Below are positions 27,276 through 34,971 of a DNA stretch of 64,000 nt, in pieces (position 1 is the stretch's first letter; each line of letters opens with the position of its first letter). The notes under the pieces were generated by a model. It did not search any database. It was not told the origin of the DNA and saw only the letters and a list, made by a program, of their open reading frames with translations. The DNA is from CAYGYG01 sp964354155 (GTDB taxonomy: Bacteria; Hydrothermota; Tepidihabitantia; SM23-42; CAYGYG01), in the NCBI GenBank assembly GCA_964354155.1, contig CAYGYG010000006.1:71337-135336 (forward strand), written 5' to 3'. Both the position numbers and the translations under genes were made by a program.

Positions 27276-27664
27276 GCCGTACGGGAAACGGATGGACGCC
27301 AGGTCGGGTGGGACTTGCGATCCTGGCATTGGCCGAAGTATCGCTGCTGACCTGGTTGGGCACCAATTTCGCGCTCCGTTACATCAAGCGACTGAGGCTC
27401 ATTTCGCTCCGGATCTGCCGGGGGGCTGATCGCCCCAGGCTGGTGGAGATTTTCGGCCGGCTGGTGCGCCGGATCGGGGCGGACCAGATCTGCCTTAAGC
27501 AGGCGCTGATGACGTATGCATTGTACCGCGGTTCGCGGGGAGAGGTGGCCATTGAGTTCGGAGTAAAGAAGGCCGATGACCGCATTCTTGGGCACTGTTG
27601 GGTCAGGGTAGCAGGCGAACCTTTCGAGCAGAATGACTACCGGACGATCCGGGTCTTCAGTTGA
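27272..27664 (+). CDS. Lasso-peptide B2-type transglutaminase-like protease
   Basis: 130 residues; ATG 27272 overlaps the previous stop (ATGA). The fold is the Transglut_core3/B2 type: a catalytic Cys in ICLKQALMTYALYRGSRGEVAIEFGV and a His in RILGHCWVRVAGEP, where most relatives have HAW. An Asp follows in QNDYRT, giving a Cys-His-Asp triad. B2 proteins cut the leader from lasso and related precursor peptides with the help of a PqqD-like RRE. A hydrophobic segment near the N-terminus (GLAILALAEVSLLTWLG) could touch the membrane. The lasso cyclase (asparagine-synthetase-like) is not present nearby. Confidence 0.8.
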   Translation: MSRTGNGWTPGRVGLAILALAEVSLLTWLGTNFALRYIKRLRLISLRICRGADRPRLVEIFGRLVRRIGADQICLKQALMTYALYRGSRGEVAIEFGVKKADDRILGHCWVRVAGEPFEQNDYRTIRVFS

Positions 27665-27673
27665 GGAACGCCG

Positions 27674-27793
27674 ATGAAAGAGATCACAAGAACCTTCTTT
27701 TCAGACAACGACGCGACCGGCTGGCCAAGACACGGCGCCAGGTGCGTCCGAAAGGGTATCAGAGGAGCGGCGGGGACGGTGGGTATCGGGTGA
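27674..27793 (+). CDS. Possible 39-residue peptide (candidate substrate of the cluster)
   Basis: An ATG at 27674 with GAGG 8 bases upstream opens a 39-codon frame ending in TGA one base before the next gene. The peptide is MKEITRTFFSDNDATGW then a basic, Gly-rich tail (RHGARCVRKGIRGAAGTVGIG) with one Cys. It fills the only sizeable gap of the operon, directly after the B2-like protease, where a precursor could be encoded. There is no Asp or Glu in the tail, so a lasso ring is not possible. It may be a chance frame. Confidence 0.3.
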   Translation: MKEITRTFFSDNDATGWPRHGARCVRKGIRGAAGTVGIG

Positions 27794-27794
27794 C

Positions 27795-28892
27795 ATGCTC
27801 GAAGACCTAAGGCTTGACCGTCTGCATTCGAGTTTCCTTAGGAGTGGGCGTGGATGGGAGGAGTTCTATGTTTGGGCCAAAGACAACCGAATTACCCCGA
27901 TACTTTACTGGCAGGCAAAGCACAACCCGAACCGGGTACATTATCCCCCGTGGCTTTTCAGCCGGCTGAAAGACCATTTCACCGAAAGCTCAATCCGAAA
28001 CCTCGTTCTGCTGCAGGAGTCCGAGCGTGTCCGGAACCGGTTGAAGGCGGCCCGTATCGAGGTGATTCCCCTCAAGGGAGTAGTGCTGGCGACCACGGTC
28101 TATCCGGATCCGGGACTGCGGCCTTTCTCCGATATCGACCTGCTGATTCACAAGTCGGACTTGGCCGCGGCGAAGCGCTTGCTGCTTGATGAAGGCTACT
28201 GCGCGGTACCGGTGCTGCGCAACGGCTTTGCCGAGGACTACACCAACACGGTCTCTTTCGTGAGAGAAGCACCCGGTTTTCCCATCGTGATCGAAGTCCA
28301 TTGGCATCTTGTCTATTTCCCGACGTACGTACCATTCTTGAAGATCGGTGAATTCTGGGCGACGGCGCAGGCGGGCCGGATCAACGACTGCGAGATGCTC
28401 ACCTTGAGGCCTGAATACCACCTGGTTCAATTGTGCCTGCATTATTACTTGCACGCGGCTTGCTACCTGATCTGGCTGATTGACATCGCCCTCTTCATCA
28501 ACCGGAACCGGCCGGTGATTGACTGGACCGAAGTGATGCGCGTCGCGCGGCGCTTCAGGATTGAAGAAGCAGTGACCGAGGTCTTAGGGGCAGTCAGTTC
28601 GGCTTTCGGGGTGGCCATCCCGCTGCCGCAGCCGGATGTGAATCACCGCGGATTCGACCCCCGTACGGCCGCGCTCCGCATCATCAGCCGCAATCCTGAT
28701 CATACCGGCCTGGCCTCGCTTCTGAATCTCCTTTTTGTTCCGAAGCTTGCGGACAAATTCTACTTCCTGGCGGCAAGCCTCTTTCCCCAGGGCTTTCAAC
28801 GAACTACAGGTTTTACAGGACTTATGAAGAAGCTCAGGCGGGCGACCAACGAGCTGGGGCAACACTTTATAGGTTCGATGCGTAAGTCTTGA
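27795..28892 (+). CDS. NTP_transf_5-family nucleotidyltransferase
   Basis: 365 residues from ATG 27795. The motif IEVIPLKGVVLATTVYPDPGLRPFSDIDLLIHKSDLAAAKRLL (residues ~92-134) contains the Lys-Gly and Asp-Ile-Asp signatures of the uncharacterised nucleotidyltransferase family NTP_transf_5 (PF14907). The rest is largely helical with a VIEVHWHL segment. Such genes frequently accompany HprK-like, PqqD-like and B2-like genes, which is what is seen here. The substrate is unknown. It is the last gene of the operon; the next signals are a promoter and tRNA on the same strand. Confidence 0.8.
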   Translation: MLEDLRLDRLHSSFLRSGRGWEEFYVWAKDNRITPILYWQAKHNPNRVHYPPWLFSRLKDHFTESSIRNLVLLQESERVRNRLKAARIEVIPLKGVVLATTVYPDPGLRPFSDIDLLIHKSDLAAAKRLLLDEGYCAVPVLRNGFAEDYTNTVSFVREAPGFPIVIEVHWHLVYFPTYVPFLKIGEFWATAQAGRINDCEMLTLRPEYHLVQLCLHYYLHAACYLIWLIDIALFINRNRPVIDWTEVMRVARRFRIEEAVTEVLGAVSSAFGVAIPLPQPDVNHRGFDPRTAALRIISRNPDHTGLASLLNLLFVPKLADKFYFLAASLFPQGFQRTTGFTGLMKKLRRATNELGQHFIGSMRKS

Positions 28893-28949
28893 TTTTGCAG
28901 GACATAAAATCCAGCACGCCATTCTCGCCGGAGCTCTCTCACCAACTGC

Positions 28950-28977
28950 TTGACAAACATAAACATTTGGATATAAT
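28950..28977 (+). promoter_or_regulatory. Consensus promoter of the tRNA-Val/groESL region
   Basis: TTGACA (28950-28955), 16-base spacer, TATAAT (28972-28977). The -10 box is repeated at 29127-29132 on the other side of the N gap, within a duplicated 55-base sequence. Confidence 0.75.
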
Positions 28978-29026
28978 ATGATGTCTAAATTCCGGGGTTT
29001 TTGAAGCGGATAATAAAACAGAGCTA
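28972..29026 (+). repeat. 55-bp direct repeat, left of the N gap
   Basis: Identical to 29127-29181. Both copies abut the gap, as expected when two contigs overlap by one assembly k-mer. Confidence 0.9.
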
Positions 29027-29126
29027 NNNNNNNNNNNNNNNNNNNNNNNNNNNNNNNNNNNNNNNNNNNNNNNNNNNNNNNNNNNNNNNNNNNNNNNNNN
29101 NNNNNNNNNNNNNNNNNNNNNNNNNN
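29027..29126. other. Run of exactly 100 N (scaffold gap)
   Basis: A gap of fixed size inserted by scaffolding. Since the sequence on each side is the same 55 bases, the true gap is probably zero or the contigs overlap. Confidence 0.95.
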
Positions 29127-29181
29127 TATAATATGATGTCTAAATTCCGGGGTTTTTGAAGCGGATAATAAAACAGAGCTA
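29127..29181 (+). repeat. 55-bp direct repeat, right of the N gap
   Basis: Exact copy of 28972-29026. Confidence 0.9.
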
Positions 29182-29191
29182 TTGTCGTGCC

Positions 29192-29265
29192 GGGCGAATA
29201 GCTCAGACGGCGAGAGCGCCTCTCTTACAAGGAGGAGGTCACCCGTTCAAATCGGGTTTCGCCCA
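29192..29265 (+). tRNA. tRNA-Val (anticodon TAC)
   Basis: Acceptor arms GGGCGAA / TTCGCCC with discriminator A, D-arm AGCTCAGACGGCGAGAGC, anticodon stem CCTCT/GGAGG with loop CTTACAA (anticodon TAC, reads Val codons), T-arm ACCCGTTCAAATCGGGT. 74 nt, no encoded CCA. If the artificial gap is removed it starts 59 bases after the -10 box. Confidence 0.9.
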
Positions 29266-29461
29266 TATCATAACCACGAGGTTCAAGACCCGACATGATC
29301 GGCCGGTGTTAGAACCGCAGTCTTCTGGTGTCAGCCTCGCCCTTGTTGGTGCGCCGGAACGGCGCAACGTATTAAAGTATTGACCAAGACTGCTGGGCGG
29401 TCGCAGTTGTGAGTTTTTTTGTGACGAATTCAGAAGGACGACAAACAATAAGGAGGTATTG
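29266..29461 (+). other. Leader between tRNA-Val and groES
   Basis: 196 bases with a GCGCCG-GAA-CGGCGC hairpin (29351-29365) and a weaker ACTGC...GCAGT stem followed by a T-run (29414-29420) that could attenuate or end the tRNA transcript. I find no CIRCE element (TTAGCACTC-N9-GAGTGCTAA), so HrcA control is not supported. No separate strong promoter is seen. Confidence 0.45.
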
Positions 29462-29752
29462 ATGAAGGTAAGACCACTACACGACCATATTCTGGTTGAA
29501 AGGGTGGAAGAAGAAACCAGGAAAGGCAGCATCATCATCCCGGATACGGCAAAGGAGAAACCTCAACAGGGCAAGGTGATCGCGGTCGGCGAAGGCAAGC
29601 GCGACGAGAACGGCAAGCGCATCCCGTTGGATGTGAAAAAGGGCGATATCATCCTGTTCGGAAAATACGGGGGAACCGAAGTGCCTGTCGGCGACAAAGA
29701 GCTGCTGATACTGCGTGAGGAAGACGTCCTCGGCGTAATCGAAAAAGAGTAG
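29462..29752 (+). CDS. groES: Co-chaperonin GroES
   Basis: 96 residues from ATG 29462, with AGGAGG at 29451-29456; the TTG three bases earlier is not used. It has the standard GroES layout: MKVRPLHDHILVERVEEETRKGSIIIPDTAKEKP (mobile loop region), GKVIAVGEGKRDENGKRIPLDVKKGDIILFGKYGGTEV and a C-terminal DVLGVIEKE. It forms the heptameric lid of the GroEL folding chamber in the cytoplasm. groEL follows 16 bases later in one operon. Confidence 0.97.
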   Translation: MKVRPLHDHILVERVEEETRKGSIIIPDTAKEKPQQGKVIAVGEGKRDENGKRIPLDVKKGDIILFGKYGGTEVPVGDKELLILREEDVLGVIEKE

Positions 29753-29768
29753 ATAAGGAGGAAATAAG

Positions 29769-31400
29769 ATGCCTGCAAAGCAGATAAGATTTGATGAAGA
29801 GGCGCGGCGCTCGATTCTAAGGGGCGTCGAGATCCTTTCCAAGGCGGTCGCGGTCACGCTGGGGCCGAAAGGCCGGAACGTTATTCTGGAGAAGAAATTT
29901 GGTGCTCCGACCATCACCAAGGACGGTGTTACGGTTGCCAAAGAGATCGAATTGAAGGACAAGTTCGAGAATGTCGGCGCCCAGATGGTCAAGGAAGTTG
30001 CCTCCAAGACGAGCGAAGTCGCCGGCGACGGGACAACCACGGCAACCATTCTGGCCGAAGCCATCTACCGCGAAGGACTCAAGACGATCACGGCCGGAGC
30101 CAACGCCATGGAAGTGAAGAAGGGGATCGACAAATCGGTCGAGGTGATTGTCGCTGAATTGAAGAAGCTTTCCAAGCCGGTCAAGGGCCGCACCGAGATC
30201 GCCCAGGTCGCGACGATATCCGCTAACAACGACGAATCGATCGGCAACCTTATTGCCGACGCGATGGAGAAGGTCGGCAAAGACGGCGTGATCACGGTCG
30301 AAGAGGCCAAGAGCATGGAGACCTCGCTGGAAGTGGTCGAAGGCATGCAGTTTGACCGCGGTTATCTTTCGCCGTACTTTGTCACCAATGCCGAGCGTAT
30401 GGAGTGCATCCTGGAGGACGCCTACATTCTGCTCTATGAGAAGAAGATCAGCGCGATGAAGGATTTCCTGCCGGTGCTGGAGAAGATCGCCCAGAAAGGC
30501 CATCCCCTGGTTATCGTCGCCGAGGAAGTGGAAGGTGAGGCCCTGGCGACGTTGGTCGTCAACAAGATCCGCGGCACCTTGCAGTGCTGCGCGGTCAAGG
30601 CGCCCGGCTACGGCGAGCGGCGTCGCGCGATGCTCGAAGATATCGCGACCTTGACCAACGGCAAGCTGATTTCCGAAGACCTCGGTCTTAAGCTCGAGAA
30701 CGTTCAGGTCGGCGACCTCGGTCAGGCAAAACGCATTACGATCGACAAGGACAACACGACGATCGTCGAGGGATCGGGGAAGAAGTCGGACCTGCAGGCA
30801 AGGATTTCCCAGCTCAAGCTCCAGATTGAAGAGACGAAGTCCGACTATGACAAGGAAAAGCTGCAGGAACGCCTGGCCAAGCTCTCGGGCGGGGTTGCGG
30901 TCATCAATGTCGGCGCCGCCACCGAAATCGAAATGAAGGAAAAGAAGGCGCGCGTTGAGGATGCTCTGCACGCCACACGCGCTGCGGTGGAAGAAGGCAT
31001 TGTGCCGGGGGGCGGGGTTGCCTATCTCCGCTGCCTGGGGGGTCTGGAAAAGATGAAACTTGAGGGCGACCAGAAAATCGGTGTCAACATCGTGCGCCGG
31101 TCGCTTGAAGAGCCGATTCGCCAGCTCTCCCAGAACGCCGGCTACGAAGGCTCGATCGTGGTCGAACGGGTCAAGAAAGAAACGGGCGGCAACGGCTTCA
31201 ACGTGCTGACCGAAGAGTACGAAGACCTGGTGGCGGCGGGCGTCATCGACCCGACGAAAGTGACCAGGACGGCGCTGCAGAACGCGGCCAGTATCGCCGC
31301 GCTCCTCGTCACGACCGAAGCGGTGGTAGTTGAGATTCCCGAAGAGGAAAAATCACCGCCCATGCCTCCGGGTGGCGGTGGCTACGGCGGCGAGTACTAA
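29769..31400 (+). CDS. groEL: Chaperonin GroEL
   Basis: 543 residues from ATG 29769 (AAGGAGG, 7-base spacing). All parts of a class I chaperonin are present: GPKGRNVILEKKFGAPTITKDGVTVAKEIEL, the ATP-binding VAGDGTTTATILAEAI, the apical domain and GIVPGGGVAYLRCL. The C-terminal tail is EKSPPMPPGGGGYGGEY, in place of the common GGM repeat. It folds proteins with GroES in an ATP cycle. Two strong hairpins at 31418-31481 end the operon. Confidence 0.98.
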   Translation: MPAKQIRFDEEARRSILRGVEILSKAVAVTLGPKGRNVILEKKFGAPTITKDGVTVAKEIELKDKFENVGAQMVKEVASKTSEVAGDGTTTATILAEAIYREGLKTITAGANAMEVKKGIDKSVEVIVAELKKLSKPVKGRTEIAQVATISANNDESIGNLIADAMEKVGKDGVITVEEAKSMETSLEVVEGMQFDRGYLSPYFVTNAERMECILEDAYILLYEKKISAMKDFLPVLEKIAQKGHPLVIVAEEVEGEALATLVVNKIRGTLQCCAVKAPGYGERRRAMLEDIATLTNGKLISEDLGLKLENVQVGDLGQAKRITIDKDNTTIVEGSGKKSDLQARISQLKLQIEETKSDYDKEKLQERLAKLSGGVAVINVGAATEIEMKEKKARVEDALHATRAAVEEGIVPGGGVAYLRCLGGLEKMKLEGDQKIGVNIVRRSLEEPIRQLSQNAGYEGSIVVERVKKETGGNGFNVLTEEYEDLVAAGVIDPTKVTRTALQNAASIAALLVTTEAVVVEIPEEEKSPPMPPGGGGYGGEY

Positions 31401-31417
31401 TCGCCAGAAGTGTGAAG

Positions 31418-31486
31418 AAAGGGGCCGTAACGGCCCCTTTCTCTTTTGGGAGCCCTGAACGTTCTTGCAGGGCTCCCAAAAAAACC
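31418..31486 (+). terminator. Double-hairpin terminator after groEL
   Basis: Hairpin 1: AAAGGGGCCG (31418-31427) with CGGCCCCTTT (31431-31440). Hairpin 2: 14-bp perfect stem starting TTTTGGGAGCC (31444-31457 with 31468-31481) ending in A7. Hairpin 1 with its T-rich tail serves the + strand. Confidence 0.8.
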
Positions 31487-31602
31487 CCTTTACAAAATTA
31501 GAATATTAGATAAAATTGTCGAGCCGAACACGATCGGCCATGAAACAACCTGCGGCGATTCGGTCGGGCGTCAGTTGGAATGTAGTGTAAAAAGGAGGCC
31601 TT

Positions 31603-32460
31603 TTGAAAATCAGGTTCTGGGGCACGCGAGGGTCGATTCCATGCGCTGGTCCTGATACGGTAAAATACGGGGGCAACACGACCTGTATTGAAGTCCGGGG
31701 CAATGACCGGGAGATAATCGTAATCGATGCGGGTACGGGAATACGCCCGCTGGGCGGGAAACTTCTGGAAGAGCTTGCCGGCATTCCGGGGAAGGATCCG
31801 TGCGTTGCGCACCTGCTCTTCACTCATTTCCACTGGGATCACATTCAGGGGTTCCCCTTTTTCCGGCCGGTGTTCAGCGACCGGTTCGTGTTCAAGGTGT
31901 ACGGGCACCCGGATAAGTCAGTTGGTGTAAGGCAGACCCTGGCCGATCAGATCCGAGCGCCGTATCTGCCATTTCTGTTTGAGCACCTGAGGGCGAAATT
32001 CGAATTCAAGGATATCAATCGCGAATCATTTTCAATCGGTGATGTCGAAATCAGCACAATTCCAACCAATCATCCCAACGGAGCGATTGGGTACCGGATT
32101 GCCGAGGGCAGCAAGACCTTCGTATTACTGACCGACAACGAGCTTTATATGCAGAAAGAGATTACGCCTTACGATGATTTCGTCGATTTCTGCGATGGGG
32201 CGACCCTGCTGATTCATGATGCTCAGTGGGACGATGAGGAAGCAAAGAAGTATCCGACCTGGGGCCATTCCTCATACAATCAAGTGATCGAACTGGCCGG
32301 TAAGGCCAAAGTCAAGGCCGTCGGTTTCACCCACCACGATCCCTATCACAGCGACCAGTGGATCGACAAGATGGTTCGGAAGACAAGAGGTCTGGTGAAG
32401 AAGACCAAGGTCAAAGTCACGTGTTTTGCGGCACGGGAAGGGCTCATCTACGAGCTGTAG
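31603..32460 (+). CDS. MBL-fold metallo-hydrolase
   Basis: 285 residues from TTG 31603, four bases after AAAGGAGG; the start fits the family's MKIRFWGTRGSIP opening. The metal site HFHWDH (His75, His77, Asp79, His80), IDAGTGIRPLG, TNHPNGAIGYRI and a late THHDP place it in the metallo-beta-lactamase family related to RNase Z/PhnP-like phosphodiesterases (COG1235). Exact substrate is unknown. Monocistronic: a terminator precedes it and a UUCG-loop terminator follows. Confidence 0.85.
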   Translation: MKIRFWGTRGSIPCAGPDTVKYGGNTTCIEVRGNDREIIVIDAGTGIRPLGGKLLEELAGIPGKDPCVAHLLFTHFHWDHIQGFPFFRPVFSDRFVFKVYGHPDKSVGVRQTLADQIRAPYLPFLFEHLRAKFEFKDINRESFSIGDVEISTIPTNHPNGAIGYRIAEGSKTFVLLTDNELYMQKEITPYDDFVDFCDGATLLIHDAQWDDEEAKKYPTWGHSSYNQVIELAGKAKVKAVGFTHHDPYHSDQWIDKMVRKTRGLVKKTKVKVTCFAAREGLIYEL

Positions 32461-32582
32461 GTCCTACATGATTTGCAGTCACGGCCCAAAACAGCTGATA
32501 TTTCAGATAGTTCTTTGAATGATAAATCGGCTTCAACGATAAACCTTTGCCCGGACCTTCTGTCTAATCAATAACTCCCCCT

Positions 32583-32622
32583 CCCGGTCGCGGCCTTCGG
32601 GCTGCGGCCGGGTGGTTTTTTT
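32583..32622 (+). terminator. Rho-independent terminator with UUCG tetraloop
   Basis: A 13-bp stem (32583-32595 with 32600-32612, two G-T pairs) is closed by a C(TTCG)G loop and followed by T7 (32616-32622). It ends the MBL-hydrolase transcript ~125 bases after its stop. Confidence 0.85.
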
Positions 32623-32661
32623 ATGGCGTTAGGCCGGATTACAGACACCAGCCCCGGGGGA

Positions 32662-32690
32662 TTGACAACCTCCGATTTATCCAGTATAAT
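32662..32690 (+). promoter_or_regulatory. Promoter of lepB, predicted leaderless
   Basis: TTGACA (32662-32667), 17-base spacer, TATAAT (32685-32690). The lepB ATG at 32698 is seven bases after the -10 box, at about the expected transcription start. Confidence 0.7.
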
Positions 32691-32697
32691 GAACGAG

Positions 32698-33408
32698 ATG
32701 CCGAAGAAGAGAATAGATCGTTATGTGCAGAGCGTCTGGTCTTGGGTCCAGGTCATTTTCTTTGTTCTGATACTGCGCGCCCTGATCATCCAGGCCTACG
32801 TGATTCCAACGCCGTCGATGGAGGATACGCTCTTGGTCGGTGATGCCCTGCTCGTGAACCGGTTTGTTTACGGCGTCAAGTTTCCCGGCAGCAACGCCAA
32901 CATTATCCCGGGACGGATGCCCCGGCGCAACGAGATAATCGTCTTCAAATTCCCTTTTGAGAACCGCGATTTCGTGAAACGGTGTATCGCGATTGCCGGC
33001 GATACGGTGGAGATAAGAGACAAGGTTGTCTACATCAACAATCGGCCGGTGGATGAATCTTTTGCCTACTACCGTGACGACAGGGTTTTCCCGCGGGTGG
33101 AGGTCGATCGAGAATACTTCCAGCGGCTCTGGGAGAACGCCCAGGCCGGCGACTACTACTCACCGGCGATCCGGGACAATTTCGGGCCCGTGGTCGTTCC
33201 GGAAGACAACGTTTTCGCGATGGGTGACAACCGCGACAACTCGCTTGATTGTCGATTCTGGGGGCCCCTCCACCGGAAGTATCTCAGAGGCAAGCCGCTC
33301 TTCATCTACTTCTCTTTTGATTTCCCGGGCGGTTCGAATATGTTTGACGTGTTCAAAGTCTGGACCTGGCGGGCGATACGGCTGGTACGCATCGGCCGTC
33401 TGGTCTAG
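32698..33408 (+). CDS. lepB: Signal peptidase I
   Basis: 236 residues from ATG 32698. Longer in-frame starts lie within or before the promoter and are excluded; no Shine-Dalgarno is seen. An N-terminal membrane segment (VWSWVQVIFFVLILRALIIQAY) precedes the catalytic Ser40 in PTPSMEDTL and Lys94 in DFVKRCIAIAGDTVE. The MGDNRDNSLDCRFWGPL box of the family is complete. The enzyme cuts signal peptides on the outer face of the inner membrane and would serve the many exported proteins encoded in this window. The stop codon abuts the TIR-bounded element at 33409. Confidence 0.95.
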   Translation: MPKKRIDRYVQSVWSWVQVIFFVLILRALIIQAYVIPTPSMEDTLLVGDALLVNRFVYGVKFPGSNANIIPGRMPRRNEIIVFKFPFENRDFVKRCIAIAGDTVEIRDKVVYINNRPVDESFAYYRDDRVFPRVEVDREYFQRLWENAQAGDYYSPAIRDNFGPVVVPEDNVFAMGDNRDNSLDCRFWGPLHRKYLRGKPLFIYFSFDFPGGSNMFDVFKVWTWRAIRLVRIGRLV

Positions 33409-33607
33409 ACTAATACAAACGCATTAAGTGCCATGACAGTGTCATTGCGAGCGATCCGCCTCAGGCGGGACGCGAGGCAATCCCCCTTTACTTCCCCCTT
33501 TCGTAAAGGGGGATATAGGGGGATTTGAGATTGCGGAGACTGTTCCGAGCGTAAGCGAGGAATCACGCTCTTCGGAATGACAATTCAGCTAATGCGTTTG
33601 TATTAGT
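33409..33607. mobile_element. 199-bp TIR-bounded miniature element (MITE-like), copy B
   Basis: Perfect 18-bp terminal inverted repeats: ACTAATACAAACGCATTA (33409-33426) and its complement (33590-33607). The inside holds TGTCATTGCGAGCG, CCGCCTCAGGCGG, a CCCCCTTTCGTAAAGGGGG hairpin and GGAATGACA. It fills the whole gap between convergent genes: the left end follows the lepB stop directly and the right end supplies the stop codon of the minus-strand gene. Confidence 0.7.
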
Positions 33608-34049
33608 ATTGCGCGTAGCTGACTACCCACTCCCTTCCGTTCTTGACTAATACGAGCACCACGTCCGCCGGACGGATGCCGCCGAGCACAACACCCTTTT
33701 CGCCTTCGACCTGCGCGAAGATCCTGACCCGAAGCGAACAGAGCGCGCCCGGCCTCGGTGCCCGCTGATCGATTCGTACCGAGCCGAACCTCATCATGAT
33801 TTCGATGCTATCGGCCTCGGTGAAGAAGTTATCGATATCACTCTTGATTGTTGTCCGGTCATTACCGTGGTCATCTCGAAACTCGGGGGCGAGGCGGCGC
33901 ATAAGCGCGTCGGGCTGCTCATGTTCCAGCGCGCGCCGGGCATGATCCACGACACGCCGGACGCGGTCGGCCTCGGTGACGAAAACGAATCGGCGCGACA
34001 GCAACACTGCGACGGCGATGACAATGACAACGAGGAGGTACTTCTTCAA
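33603..34049 (-). CDS. Small membrane-anchored or exported protein of unknown function
   Basis: 148 residues from TTG 34049, overlapping the stop of the M23 gene (TTGA) so translation is probably coupled; no separate ribosome site is visible. A hydrophobic N-terminus (YLLVVIVIAVAVLLS) would anchor or export it. The remainder (VRRVVDHARRALEHEQPDALMRRLAPEF ... DIDNFFTEADSIEIMM ... GREWVVSYAQY) resembles NTF2/SnoaL-like folds in layout, which is only a guess. The stop codon lies in the terminal repeat of the 33409 element. Confidence 0.6.
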   Translation of the reverse strand: MKKYLLVVIVIAVAVLLSRRFVFVTEADRVRRVVDHARRALEHEQPDALMRRLAPEFRDDHGNDRTTIKSDIDNFFTEADSIEIMMRFGSVRIDQRAPRPGALCSLRVRIFAQVEGEKGVVLGGIRPADVVLVLVKNGREWVVSYAQY

Positions 34050-34963
34050 TCAGTAATCGTGGTCTGTTGAATGATGTATCGTGTTGGGTTGGTGGTGGCA
34101 CCGGCAACGCGCACCTCGTAGTGGCAGTGCGGTCCGGTGGCGCGGCCGGTTTCCCCAACCGTCGCAATCAAATCACCGCGTTTGACGCTCTGGCCGACTT
34201 GACAGAGGCCCGAAAGACAGTGCGCATAGTAAGTCTTGATGCCGTAGCCGTGGTCGATTTCAACGGTCAGGCCGTAACCTTCGCGGTGGTCAATAGACTT
34301 GACGATCCCGTCGGCCGGGGCGACGATCGGCGTCCCCGGCGGCGCGGCAAGGTCAAGACCTTCATGCATTCTCAAATAGCCGGTAAAAGGGTCGATCCTC
34401 ATGCCGTAGCCGCTCATGTACCAGCCGTTGACCGGCAGAATCGACGGCGTATGGTCGCGCAGGTACTCCCGGCCTTTCAGGTGACCGGCAATCTGCTCAA
34501 AGCTCTCGCGCTGCAACTTCGCTTCGGCCAGAAGCTGCTTGAGGGTAGAACTTACCGTGATGACCTGATCGCGCATCTCCCCGCCCAGCACGGCCACGGT
34601 GGTGTCGTGTTGGAATCCGCCGACGCCCGTCTGTCTCACATCGCTGTTGATCAGCTCCAGGCCGGAATAGATTCTTAACTTGGCGTCGTACCTCTGAAGA
34701 TCGGTCATCGACATGTCGAATTGGCGGCAGAGACTGTCGTATTTCTTGAGTTCGGTGCGGAGAACATCATTCTCGCGGCGTAACTGAGACAGGCTTTTCT
34801 GATCAACGAGGCGATTCGTGTAGTCGGTCAGGATGATTACGAATGCGACGACGATCACCGCCGCGGCGCCGGCCATCATCCAGAGCACCAGTGTCGGCAG
34901 TGAGACGTTAAGGAGCCGGTTTTTCCTCCCGAAAACAAAGAATATGTCGATCTTAGATTTCAC
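34046..34963 (-). CDS. Membrane-anchored M23-family peptidase (LytM-like)
   Basis: 305 residues from GTG 34963. One transmembrane segment (VLWMMAGAAAVIVVAFVIILT, ~residues 26-46) is followed by a coiled coil (~55-95) and a C-terminal M23 domain. Key residues are seen: SGYGMRIDPFTGYLRMHEGLDLAAPPGTP (zinc His and Asp) and ATGPHCHYEVRV (HxH). Such proteins cut peptidoglycan cross-links or, if degenerate, activate amidases; here the metal ligands are kept. Promoter at 34972-34999 with the start codon eight bases after the -10 box, suggesting a leaderless mRNA. Confidence 0.9.
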   Translation of the reverse strand: MKSKIDIFFVFGRKNRLLNVSLPTLVLWMMAGAAAVIVVAFVIILTDYTNRLVDQKSLSQLRRENDVLRTELKKYDSLCRQFDMSMTDLQRYDAKLRIYSGLELINSDVRQTGVGGFQHDTTVAVLGGEMRDQVITVSSTLKQLLAEAKLQRESFEQIAGHLKGREYLRDHTPSILPVNGWYMSGYGMRIDPFTGYLRMHEGLDLAAPPGTPIVAPADGIVKSIDHREGYGLTVEIDHGYGIKTYYAHCLSGLCQVGQSVKRGDLIATVGETGRATGPHCHYEVRVAGATTNPTRYIIQQTTITD

Positions 34964-34971
34964 GAGCTACA

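Noticed and set aside
27674..27793. Lasso-peptide precursor
   Set aside because: The C-terminal part has no Asp or Glu to form the ring and the cluster has no cyclase; kept only as a candidate peptide of unknown type.
29266..29461. CIRCE heat-shock operator before groES
   Set aside because: No TTAGCACTC-N9-GAGTGCTAA or near match is present.
29817..30971. Open frame of 384 codons antisense to groEL
   Set aside because: A codon-bias shadow of groEL; no ribosome site and no recognisable domain.
33409..33607. Insertion sequence with transposase
   Set aside because: The element is only 199 bp and has no coding capacity; it can at most be a non-autonomous derivative.
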